Shown here piece by piece: positions 25,096 through 36,345 of a stretch of DNA of 64,000 bases. The stretch covers positions 29,766,501-29,830,500 of the forward strand of contig NC_079879.1 in the NCBI RefSeq assembly GCF_029227915.1, given 5' to 3'. The notes under the pieces are model-generated. The model was not told where the DNA came from. It searched no databases and saw only the letters and a program-made list of their open reading frames with translations. Source of the stretch: Hydractinia symbiolongicarpus (Eukaryota > Cnidaria > Hydrozoa > Anthoathecata > Hydractiniidae). A program made the position numbers and the translations under genes. Position 1 is the first letter of the stretch, and the number at the start of each line of letters is the position of its first letter.

Positions 25096-27329
25096 GGCTT
25101 TAGTGGTGAAATAATAATTTAAAAAATCGTTTGGGAAATGAATTTACTTCCTGGGTACTCTCTGTGTATACTTTTAACTATACGGGCCGAGTCCGGGATT
25201 TACGGGAAATCGCAGGTTTTCGTTTGCCGGCGATTAAACTCTTTTTTTTAATCAGCGTCTCATCAAAAATGAAAACACTTTTGAAAACTACAAGTCTCAT
25301 GCGTTTTAGTGGTGAAAAAATAATTTAAAAAATCGTTGGGGAAATGAGTTTACACCCTGGTTACTTTCTTTGTAACTTTTGACTATACGGGCCGGGTCCA
25401 GGATTTAAGGGAAATCGCAGGTTTTTGTTTGCCGGCGATTAAACTTCTTTTATTCAGCGTCTCATCAAAAATGAAAACATTTTTGAAAACTACAAGTCTC
25501 ATGCGTTTTAGTGGTGAAAAAATAATTTAAAAATTCGTTCAGGAAATGAGTTTACTCACTGGGTTCTTTCCTTGTATACTTTTGACTATACGGGCCGAGT
25601 CCGGGATTTACGGGAAATCGCGGGTTTTCGTTTGCAGGCGATTAAACTTCTTTTATTCAGCGTCTCATCAAAAATGAAACCATTTTTAAAAACTACAAGT
25701 CTCATGGGCTTTAGTGGTGAAATAATAATTTAAAAAATCGTTTGGGAAATGAGTTTACTCCCTGGGTACTTTCTTTGTATACTTTTGACTATACGGGCCG
25801 AGTCCGGGATTTACGGGAAATCGCAGGTTTTCGTTTGCCGGCGATTAAAGTTCTTTCATTAAGCGTCTCATCAAAAATGAAAACATTTTTGAAAACTACA
25901 AGTCTCATGCGTTTAGTGGTAAAAAAATAATATAAAAAATCGTTCGGGAAATGAGTTTACTCCCTGGGTACTTTCTTTGTATACTTTTGACTATACGGGC
26001 CAAGCCCTGGATTTACGGGAAATCGCGGGTTTTCGTTTGCCGGCGATTAAACTTCTTTTATTCAGCGTCTCATCAAAAATGAAAACATTTTTAAAAACTA
26101 CAAGTCTCATGCGTTTTAGTGGTGAAAAAATAATTTAAAAAATCGTTCGGGAAATGAGTTTACTTCCTGGGTACTTTCTTTGTATACTTTTGACTATACG
26201 GGCCAAGCCCGGGATTTACGGGAAATCGCGGGTTTTCGTTTGCCGGCGATTAAAGTTCTTTTATTCAGCGTCTCATCAAAAATGAAAACATTTTTAAAAA
26301 CTACAAGTCTCATGCGTTTTAGTGGTGAAAAAATAATTTAAAAAATCGTTCTGGAAATGAGTTTACTTCCTGGGTACTTTCTTTGTATACTTTTGACTAT
26401 ACGGGCCAAGCCCGGGATTTACGGGAAATCGCGGGTTTTCGTTTGCCGGCGATTAAACTTCTTTTATTCAGCGTCTCATCAAAAATGAAAACATTTTTAA
26501 AAACTACAAGTCTTATGCGTTTTAGTGGTGAAAAAATAATTTATAAAATCGTTCTGGAAATGAGTTTACTCACAGGGTACTTTCTTTGTATACATTCGAC
26601 TATACGGGCCAAGCCCGGGATTTACGGGAAATCGCGGGTTTTCGTTTGCCGGCGATTAAACCTCTTTCATTAAGCGTCTCATCAAAAATGAAAACATTTT
26701 TGAAAACTACAAGTCTCATGCGTTTTAGTGGTGAAAAAAATATCTAAAAAATCGTTCGGGAAATGAGTTTACTCCCTGGGTACTTTCTTTGTATACATTC
26801 GACAATACGGGCCAAGCCCCGGATTTACGGAAAATCGCGGGTTTTCGTTTGCCGGCGATTAAACCTCTTTCATTAAGCGTCTCATCAAAAATGAAAACAT
26901 TTTTAAAAACTACAAGCTCATGCGTTTTAGTGGTGAAAAAATAATTTAAAAAATCGTTCGGGAAATGAGTTTACTTCCTGGGTACTTTCTTTGTATACTT
27001 TTGACTATACGGGCCAAGCCCGGGATTTACGGGAAATCGCGGGTTTTCGTTTGCCGGCGATTAAACCTCTTTCATTAAGCGTCTCATCAAAAATGAAAAC
27101 ATTTTTGAAAACTACAAGTCTCATGCGTTTTAGTGGTGAAAAAAATATCTAAAAAATCGTTCGGGAAATGAGTTTACTCCCTGGGTACTTTCTTTGTATA
27201 CATTCGACAATACGGGCCAAGCCCCGGATTTACGGAAAATCGCGGGTTTTCGTTTGCCGGCAATTAAACCTCTTTCATTAAGCGTCTCATCAAAACTGAA
27301 AACATTTTTGAAAACTACAAGTCTCATGC
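25096..27329 (+). repeat. Satellite block related to 13.5-15.3 kb, then a short run of a private subfamily
   Basis: About 25096-26690 repeats 13540-15330, including the T-run monomer near 25240, the TTGCAGGCGATT monomer near 25632, and the TTAAAGTTC variant near 25846. From about 26740 onward, monomers with CGACAATACGGGCC and GCCCCGG appear near 26801, 27206 and 27412. In these, a GAAAAAAATAT run leaves the opposite strand open for 65 codons. Those opposite-strand frames have no independent support as genes. Confidence 0.82.
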
Positions 27330-30300
27330 GTTTTAGTGGTGAAAAAAATATTTAAAAAATCGTTCGGGAAATGAGTTTACTCCCTGGGTACTTTCTTTGT
27401 ATACATTCGACAATACGGGCCAAGCCCCGGATTTACGGGAAATCGCGGGATTTCGTTTGCCGGCGATTAAACCTCTTTCAGTAAGCGTCTCATCAAAAAT
27501 GAAAACATTTTTGAAAACTACAAGTCTCATGCGTTTTAGTGGTGAAAAAATAATTTAAAAAATCGTTCGGAAAATGAGTTTACTCCCTGGGTACTTTCTT
27601 TGTATACTTTTGATTATACGGGTCGAGCCCAGGATTTGCGGGAAATCGCGGATTTTCGTTTGCCAGCGATTAAACCACTTTCATTAAGCGTCTCATCAAA
27701 AATGAAAACATTTCTGAAAACTACAAGTCTCATGCGTTTTAGTGGTGAAAAAATAATTTAAAAAATCGTTCGGGAAATGAGTTTACTCACAGGGTACTTT
27801 CTTTGTATACATTCGACTATACGGGCCAAGCCCGGGATTTACGGGAATTCGCGGGTTTTCGTTTGCCGGCGATTAAACTTCTTTTATTCAGCGTCTCATC
27901 AAAAATGAAAACATTTTTGAAAACTACAAGTCTCATGGGCTTTAGTGGTGAAATAATAATTTAAAAAATCGTTTGGGAAATGAGTTTACTCCCTGGGTAC
28001 TTTCTTTGTATACTTTTGACTATACCGGCCGAGTCCGGGATTTACGGGAAATCGCAGGTTTTCGTTTGCCGGCGATTAAACTACTTTTATTCAGCGTCTC
28101 ATCAAAAATGAAAACATTTTTGAAAACTACAAGCCTCATGCGTTTTAGTGGTGAAAAAAAAATTTAAAAAATCGTTCGGGAAATGAGTTTACACCCTGGG
28201 TACTTTCTTTGTATACTTTTGACTATACGGGCCGAGTCCGGGGTTTACGGGAAATGGCGGGTTTTCGTTTGCCGGCGATTAAACCTCTTTTATTAGGCGT
28301 CCCATCAAAAATGAAAACATTTTTGAAAAACTACAAGTCTCATGCGTTTTAGTGGTGAAAAAAAATTTAAAAAATCGTTCGGGAAATGAGTTTACTCCCT
28401 GGGTACTTTCTTTGTATACTTTTGACTATACAGGCCGAGTCAGGGATTTACGGGAAATCGCAGGTTTTCGTTTGCCGGCGATTAAACTTCTTTTATTCAG
28501 CGTCTCATCAAAAATGAAAACATTTTTAAAAACTACAAGTCTTATGCGTTTTAGTGGTGAAAAAAAAATTTAAAAAATCGTTCGGGAAATGAGTTTACAC
28601 CCTGGGTACTTTCTTTGTATACTTTTGACTATACGGGCCGAGTCCGGGGTTTACGGGAAATGGCGGGTTTTCGTTTGCCGGCGATTAAACCTCTTTTATT
28701 CAGCGTCCCATCAAAAATGAAAACATTTTTGAAAAACTACAAGTCTCATGCGTTTTAGTGGTGAAAAAAAATTTAAAAAATCGTTCGGGAAATGAGTTTA
28801 CTCCCTGGGTACTTTCTTTGTATACTTTTGACTATACGGGCCGAGTCCGGGGTTTACGGGAAATGGCGGGTTTTCGTTTGCCGGCGATTAAACTTCTTTT
28901 ATTCAGCGTCTCATCAAAAATGAAAACATTTTTAAAAACTACAAGTCTCATGGGCTTTAGTGGTGAAACAGTTATTTAAAAAATCGTTTGAGAAATGAGT
29001 TTACTCCCTGGGTACTTTCTTTGTATACTTTTGACTATACAGGCCGAGTCAGGGATTTACGGGAAATTGCAGGTTTTCGTTTGCCGGCGATTAAACTTCT
29101 TTTATTCAGCGTCTCATCAAAAATGAAAACATTTTTGAAAACTACAAGTCTCATGCGTTTTAGTGGTGAAAAAATAATTTAAAAAATCGTTCGGGAAATG
29201 AGTTTACACCCTGGGTACTTTCTTTGTATACTTTTGACTATACGGGCCGAGTCCGGGGTTTACGGGAATTGGCGGGTTTTCGTTTGCCGGCGATTAAACC
29301 TCTTTTATTCAGCGTCCCATCAAAAATGAAAACATTTTTGAAAAACTACAAGTCTCATGCGTTTTAGTGGTGAAAAAAAATTTAAAAAATCGTTTGGGAA
29401 ATGAGTTTACTCCCTGGGTACATTCTTTGTATACTTTTGACTATACGGGTCGAATCCGGGGTTTACGGGAAATGGCAGGTTTTCGTTTGCCGGCGATTAA
29501 ACTTCTTTTATTCAGCGTCTCATCAAAAATGAAAACATTTTTAAAAACTACAAGTCTCATGGGCTTTAGTGGTGAAATAGTTATTTAAAAAATCGTTTGA
29601 GAAATGAGTTTACTTCCTGGGTACTTTCTTTGTATACTTTTGACTATACAGGCCGAGTCCGGGATTTACGGGAAATCGCAGGTTTTCGTTTGCCGGCGAT
29701 TAAACTTCTTTTATTCAGCGTCTCATCAAAAATGAAAACATTTTTGAAAACTACAAGTCTCATGCGTTTTAGTGGTGAAAAAATAATTTAAAAAATCGTT
29801 CGGGAAATGAGTTTACACCCTGGGTACTTTCTTTGTATACTTTTGACTATAAGGGCCGAGTCCGGGATTTACGGGAAATCGCAGGTTTTCGTTTGCCGGC
29901 GATTAAACTTCTTTTATTCAGCGTCTCATCAAAAATGAAAACATTTTTAAAAACTACAAGTCTCATGCGTTTTAGTGGTGAAAAAATAATTTAAAAATTC
30001 GTTCGGGAAATGAGTTTACTCACTGGGTACTTTCCATGTATACTTTTGACTATACGGGCCGAGTCCGGGATTTACGGGAAATCGCGGGTTTTCGTTTGCC
30101 GGCGATTAAACATCTTTTATTTAGCGTCTCATCAAAAATGAAAACATTTTTAAAAACTACAAGTCTCATGGGCTTTAGTGGTGAAATAATAATTTAAAAA
30201 ATCGTTTGGGAAATGAGTTTACTCCCTGGGAACATTATTTGTATACTTTTGACTATACGGGCCGAGTCCAGGATTTACAGGAAATCGCAGGTTTTCGTTT

Positions 30301-31879
30301 GCCGGCGATTAAACTTCTTTTATTCAGCGTCTCATCAAAAATGAAAACATTTTTGAAAACTACAAGTCTCATGCGTTTTAGTGGTGAAAAAATAATTTAA
30401 AAATTCGTTCGGGAAATGAGTTTACTCACTGGGTACTTTCCATGTATACTTTTGACTATACGGGCCGAGTCCGGGATTTACGGGAAATGGCGGGTTTTCG
30501 TTTGCCGGCGATTAAACATCTTTTATTCAGCGTCTCATCAAAAATAAAAACATTTTTAAAAACTACAAGTCTTATGGGCTTTAGTGGTGAAATAATAATT
30601 TAAAAAATCGTTTGGGAAATGAGTTTACTCCCTGGGTACTTTATTTGTATACTTTTGACTATACGGGCCGAGTCCAGGATTTACAGGAAATCGCAGGTTT
30701 TCGTTTGCCGGCGATTAAACTTCTTCTATTCAGCGTCTCATTAAAAATGAAAACATTTTTATAAACTACAAGTCTCATGCGTTTTAGTGGTGAAAAAAAT
30801 ATTTAAAAAATCGTTCGGGAAATGAGTTTACTCCCTGGGTACTTTCTTTGTATACATTCGACAATACGGGCCAAGCCCCGGATTTACGGGAAATCGCGGG
30901 ATTTCGTTTGCCGGCGATTAAACCTCTTTCAGTAAGCGTCTCATCAAAAATGAAAACATTTTTGAAAACTACAAGTCTCATGCGTTTTAGTGGTGAAAAA
31001 ATAATTTAAAAAATCGTTCGGAAAATGAGTTTACTCCCTGGGTACTTTCTTTGTATACTTTTGATTATACGGGTCGAGCCCAGGATTTGCGGGAAATCGC
31101 GGATTTTCGTTTGCCGGCGATTAAACCACTTTCATTAAGCGTCTCATCAAAAATGAAAACATTTCTGAAAACTACAAGTCTCATGCGTTTTAGTGGTGAA
31201 AAAATAATTTAAAAAATCGTTCGGGAAATGAGTTTACTCACAGGGTACTTTCTTTGTATACATTCGACTATACGGGCCAAGCCCGGGATTTACGGGAATT
31301 CGCGGGTTTTCGTTTGCCGGCGATTAAACTTCTTTTATTCAGCGTCTCATCAAAAATGAAAACATTTTTGAAAACTACAAGTCTCATGGGCTTTAGTGGT
31401 GAAATAATAATTTAAAAAATCGTTTGGGAAATGAGTTTACTCCCTGGGTACTTTCTTTGTATACTTTTGACTATACCGGCCGAGTCCGGGATTTACGGGA
31501 AATCGCAGGTTTTCGTTTGCCGGCGATTAAACTACTTTTATTCAGCGTCTCATCAAAAATGAAAACATTTTTGAAAACTACAAGCCTCATGCGTTTTAGT
31601 GGTGAAAAAAAAATTTAAAAAATCGTTCGGGAAATGAGTTTACACCCTGGGTACTTTCTTTGTATACTTTTGACTATACGGGCCGAGTCCGGGGTTTACG
31701 GGAAATGGCGGGTTTTCGTTTGCCGGCGATTAAACCTCTTTTATTCAGCGTCCCATCAAAAATGAAAACATTTTTGAAAAACTACAAGTCTCATGCGTTT
31801 TAGTGGTGAAAAAAAATTTAAAAAATCGTTCGGGAAATGAGTTTACTCCCTGGGTACTTTCTTTGTATACTTTTGACTA
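27330..31879 (+). repeat. Satellite block with a 3451-bp-spaced duplication
   Basis: About 27330-28350 is repeated at about 30781-31800 with a constant offset of 3451 bp (17 monomers). Markers are the CGACAATACGGG monomer, the TTGATTATACGGGTCGAG monomer, GAATTC at 27845 and 31296, and TATACCGGCCGAG near 28021 and 31472. Between the copies lies material of the 2030-bp repeat family (GTGAAACAGTTATTT near 28964, GGGTCGAATCC near 29447). It is followed by the CCTGGGAACATTATTTG and ATTTTTATAAACTAC monomers, near 30224 and 30757. The join near 30780-30800 brings two normally separate subfamilies together within the A-run of one monomer. Confidence 0.85.
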
Positions 31880-32235
31880 TACGGGCCGAGTCCGGGGTTT
31901 ACGGGAAATGGCGGGTTTTCGTTTGCCGGCGATTAAACTTCTTTTATTCAGCGTCTCATCAAAAATGAAAACATTTTTAAAAACTACAAGTCTCATGGGC
32001 TTTAGTGGTGAAACAGTTATTTAAAAAATCGTTTGAGAAATGAGTTTACTCCCTGGGTACTTTCTTTGTATACTTTTGACTATACAGGCCGAGTCAGGGA
32101 TTTACGGGAAATCGCAGGTTTTCGTTTGCCGGCGATTAAACTTCTTTTATTCAGCGTCTCATCAAAAATGAAAACATTTTTGAAAACTACAAGTCTCATG
32201 GGCTTTAGTGGTGAAATAATAATTTAAAAAATCGT

Positions 32236-32438
32236 TTGGGAAATGAGTTTACTCCCTGGGTACTTTCTTTGTATACTTTTGACTATAAGGGCCGAGTCCG
32301 GGATTTACGGGAAATCGCAGGTTTTCGTTTGCCGGCGATTAAACTACTTTTATTCAGCGTCTCATCAAAAATGAAAACATTTTTGAAAACTACAAGCCTC
32401 ATGCGTTTTAGTGGTGAAAAAAAAATTTAAAAAATCGT
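32236..32438 (+). repeat. Representative 203-bp satellite monomer
   Basis: This copy shows the basic unit. A moderately AT-rich start (32236-32270) is followed by GTATAC at 32271-32276. A GC-rich, CpG-bearing core lies at about 32288-32336 and ends in GCCGGC at 32331-32336. A T-rich stretch then leads to CAGCGTCTCA. The A/T dyad is at 32365-32386, ACAAGCCTCATGCG follows at about 32391, and A-runs occupy about 32416-32434. The neighbouring monomer begins at 32439, exactly 203 bp on. Other copies range from about 201 to 204 bp, depending mostly on A- and T-run length. I do not recognise the family by name. Confidence 0.95.
32365..32386. repeat. Perfect 9-bp dyad (hairpin or cruciform) present in most monomers
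   Basis: The halves TCAAAAATG and CATTTTTGA are exact reverse complements separated by AAAA, so each strand can form a 9-bp stem with a 4-base loop. The same element is found at 316-337 and, inverted, throughout the right arm. A common variant has TTTTTAAAAA in place of TTTTTGAAAA, which breaks one pair in the stem. A second variant (AAAATAAAAAC) changes the loop side. This is the strongest short inverted repeat inside the monomer. Binding or extrusion is not shown by sequence. Confidence 0.9.
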
Positions 32439-35400
32439 TCGGGAAATGAGTTTACACCCAGGGTACTTTCTTTGTATACTTTTGACTATACGGGCCGAGT
32501 CCGGGGTTTACGGGAAATGGCGGGTTTTCGTTTGCCGGCGATTAAACCTCTTTTATTCAGCGTCCCATCAAAAATGAAAACATTTTTGAAAAACTACAAG
32601 TCTCATGCGTTTTAGTGGTGAAAAAAAATTTAAAAAATCGTTCGGGAAATGAGTTTACTCCCTGGGTACTTTCTTTGTATACTTTTGACTATACGGGCCG
32701 AGTCCGGGGTTTACGGGAAATGGCGGGTTTTCGTTTGCCGGCGATTAAACTTCTTTTATTCAGCGTCTCATCAAAAATGAAAACATTTTTAAAAACTACA
32801 AGTCTCATGGGCTTTAGTGGTGAAACAGTTATTTAAAAAATCGTTTGAGAAATGAGTTTACTCCCTGGGTACTTTCTTTGTATACTTTTGACTATACAGG
32901 CCGAGTCAGGGATTTACGGGAAATCGCAGGTTTTCGTTTGCCGTCGATTAAACTTCTTTTATTCAGCGTCTCATCAAAAATGAAAACATTTTTGAAAACT
33001 ACAAGTCTCATGCGTTTTAGTGGTGAAAAAATAATTTAAAAAATCGTTCGGGAAATGAGTTTACACCCTGGGTACTTTCTTTGTATACTTTTGACTATAA
33101 GGGCCGAGTCCGCGATTTACGGGAAATCGCAGGTTTTCGTTTGCCGGCGATTAAACTTCTTTTATTCAGCGTCTCATCAAAAATGAAAACATTTTTGAAA
33201 ACTACAAGCCTCATGCGTTTTAGTGGTACAAAAAAAATTTAAAAAATCGTTCGGGAAATGAGTTTACACCCTGGGTACTTTCTTTGTATACTTTTGACTA
33301 TACGGGCCGAGTCCGGGGTTTACGGGAATTGGCGGGTTTTCGTTTGCCGGCGATTAAACCTCTTTTATTCAGCGTCCCATCAAAAATGAAAACATTTTTG
33401 AAAAACTACAAGTCTCATGCGTTTTAGTGGTGAAAAAAAATTTAAAAAATCGTTTGGGAAATGAGTTTACTCCCTGGGTACATTCTTTGTATACTTTTGA
33501 CTATACGGGTCGAATCCGGGGTTTACGGGAAATGGCAGGTTTTCGTTTGCCGGCGATTAAACTTCTTTTATTCAGCGTCTCATCAAAAATGAAAACATTT
33601 TTAAAAACTACAAGTCTCATGGGCTTTAGTGGTGAAATAGTTATTTAAAAAATCGTTTGAGAAATGAGTTTACTTCCTGGGTACTTTCTTTGTATACTTT
33701 TGACTATACAGGCCGAGTCCGGGATTTACGGGAAATCGCAGGTTTTCGTTTGCCGGCGATTAAACTTCTTTTATTCAGCGTCTCATCAAAAATGAAAACA
33801 TTTTTGAAAACTACAAGTCTCATGCGTTTTAGTGGTGAAAAAATAATTTAAAAAATCGTTCGGGAAATGAGTTTACACCCTGGGTACTTTCTTTGTATAC
33901 TTTTGACTATAAGGGCCGAGTCCGGGATTTACGGGAAATCGCAGGTTTTCGTTTGCCGGCGATTAAACTTCTTTTATTCAGCGTCTCATCAAAAATGAAA
34001 ACATTTTTAAAAACTACAAGTCTCATGCGTTTTAGTGGTGAAAAAATAATTTAAAAATTCGTTCGGGAAATGAGTTTACTCACTGGGTACTTTCCATGTA
34101 TACTTTTGACTATACGGGCCGAGTCCGGGGTTTACGGGAAATGGCGGGTTTTCGTTTGCCGGCGATTAAACTTCTTTTATTCAGCGTCTCATCAAAAATG
34201 AAAACATTTTTAAAAACTACAAGTCTCATGGGCTTTAGTGGTGAAACAGTTATTTAAAAAATCGTTTGAGAAATGAGTTTACTCCCTGGGTACTTTCTTT
34301 GTATACTTTTGACTATACAGGCCGAGTCAGGGATTTACGGGAAATCGCAGGTTTTCGTTTGCCGGCGATTAAACTTCTTTTATTCAGCGTCTCATCAAAA
34401 ATGAAAACATTTTTGAAAACTACAAGTCTCATGGGCTTTAGTGGTGAAATAATAATTTAAAAAATCGTTTGGGAAATGAGTTTACTCCCTGGGTACTTTC
34501 TTTGTATACTTTTGACTATAAGGGCCGAGTCCGGGATTTACGGGAAATCGCAGGTTTTCGTTTGCCGGCGATTAAACTACTTTTATTCAGCGTCTCATCA
34601 AAAATGAAAACATTTTTGAAAACTACAAGCCTCATGCGTTTTAGTGGTGAAAAAAAAATTTAAAAAATCGTTCGGGAAATGAGTTTACACCCTGGGTACT
34701 TTCTTTGTATACTTTTGACTATACGGGCCGAGTCCGGGGTTTACGGGAAATGGCGGGTTTTCGTTTGCCGGCGATTAAACCTCTTTTATTCAGCGTCCCA
34801 TCAAAAATGAAAACATTTTTGAAAAACTACAAGTCTCATGCGTTTTAGTGGTGAAAAAAAATTTAAAAAATCGTTCGGGAAATGAGTTTACTCCCTGGGT
34901 ACTTTCTTTGTATACTTTTGACTATACGGGCCGAGTCCGGGGTTTACGGGAAATGGCGGGTTTTCGTTTGCCGGCGATTAAACTTCTTTTATTCAGCGTC
35001 TCATCAAAAATGAAAACATTTTTAAAAACTACAAGTCTCATGGGCTTTAGTGGTGAAACAGTTATTTAAAAAATCGTTTGAGAAATGAGTTTACTCCCTG
35101 GGTACTTTCTTTGTATACTTTTGACTATACAGGCCGAGTCAGGGATTTACGGGAAATCGCAGGTTTTCGTTTGCCGTCGATTAAACTTCTTTTATTCAGC
35201 GTCTCATCAAAAATGAAAACATTTTTGAAAACTACAAGTCTCATGCGTTTTAGTGGTGAAAAAATAATTTAAAAAATCGTTCGGGAAATGAGTTTACACC
35301 CTGGGTACTTTCTTTGTATACTTTTGACTATAAGGGCCGAGTCCGCGATTTACGGGAAATCGCAGGTTTTCGTTTGCCGGCGATTAAACTTCTTTTATTC

Positions 35401-36345
35401 AGCGTCTCATCAAAAATGAAAACATTTTTGAAAACTACAAGCCTCATGCGTTTTAGTGGTACAAAAAAAATTTAAAAAATCGTTCGGGAAATGAGTTTAC
35501 ACCCTGGGTACTTTCTTTGTATACTTTTGACTATACGGGCCGAGTCCGGGGTTTACGGGAATTGGCGGGTTTTCGTTTGCCGGCGATTAAACCTCTTTTA
35601 TTCAGCGTCCCATCAAAAATGAAAACATTTTTGAAAAACTACAAGTCTCATGCGTTTTAGTGGTGAAAAAAAATTTAAAAAATCGTTTGGGAAATGAGTT
35701 TACTCCCTGGGTACATTCTTTGTATACTTTTGACTATACGGGTCGAATCCGGGGTTTACGGGAAATGGCAGGTTTTCGTTTGCCGGCGATTAAACTTCTT
35801 TTATTCAGCGTCTCATCAAAAATGAAAACATTTTTAAAAACTACAAGTCTCATGGGCTTTAGTGGTGAAATAGTTATTTAAAAAATCGTTTGAGAAATGA
35901 GTTTACTTCCTGGGTACTTTCTTTGTATACTTTTGACTATACAGGCCGAGTCCGGGATTTACGGGAAATCGCAGGTTTTCGTTTGCCGGCGATTAAACTT
36001 CTTTTATTCAGCGTCTCATCAAAAATGAAAACATTTTTGAAAACTACAAGTCTCATGCGTTTTAGTGGTGAAAAAATAATTTAAAAAATCGTTCGGGAAA
36101 TGAGTTTACACCCTGGGTACTTTCTTTGTATACTTTTGACTATAAGGGCCGAGTCCGGGATTTACGGGAAATCGCAGGTTTTCGTTTGCCGGCGATTAAA
36201 CTTCTTTTATTCAGCGTCTCATCAAAAATGAAAACATTTTTAAAAACTACAAGTCTCATGCGTTTTAGTGGTGAAAAAATAATTTAAAAATTCGTTCGGG
36301 AAATGAGTTTACTCACTGGGTACTTTCCATGTATACTTTTGACTA

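Larger units (their letters stand above)
31880..36345 (+). repeat. 2233-bp (11-monomer) higher-order repeat, two tandem copies
   Basis: Two nearly identical copies, at about 31880-34112 and 34113-36345, hold a fixed 2233-bp offset through AACAGTTATTT, AGTCAGGGATT, GCCGTCGATT (near 32941 and 35174), GTCCGCGATT, GGTGGTACAAAAA-type and GGGTCGAATCC monomers. Inside copy one, a four-monomer stretch also repeats at 812 bp (about 31800 and 32610), so shorter units are nested in longer ones. The unit shares most markers with the 2030-bp repeat at 15.4-18.9 kb and differs by one monomer. Confidence 0.92.

Noticed and set aside
27130-27530. Opposite-strand frames of 65 codons (also near 30784)
   Set aside because: They are antisense readings of the same monomer, opened by a small change in the A-run of one subfamily.
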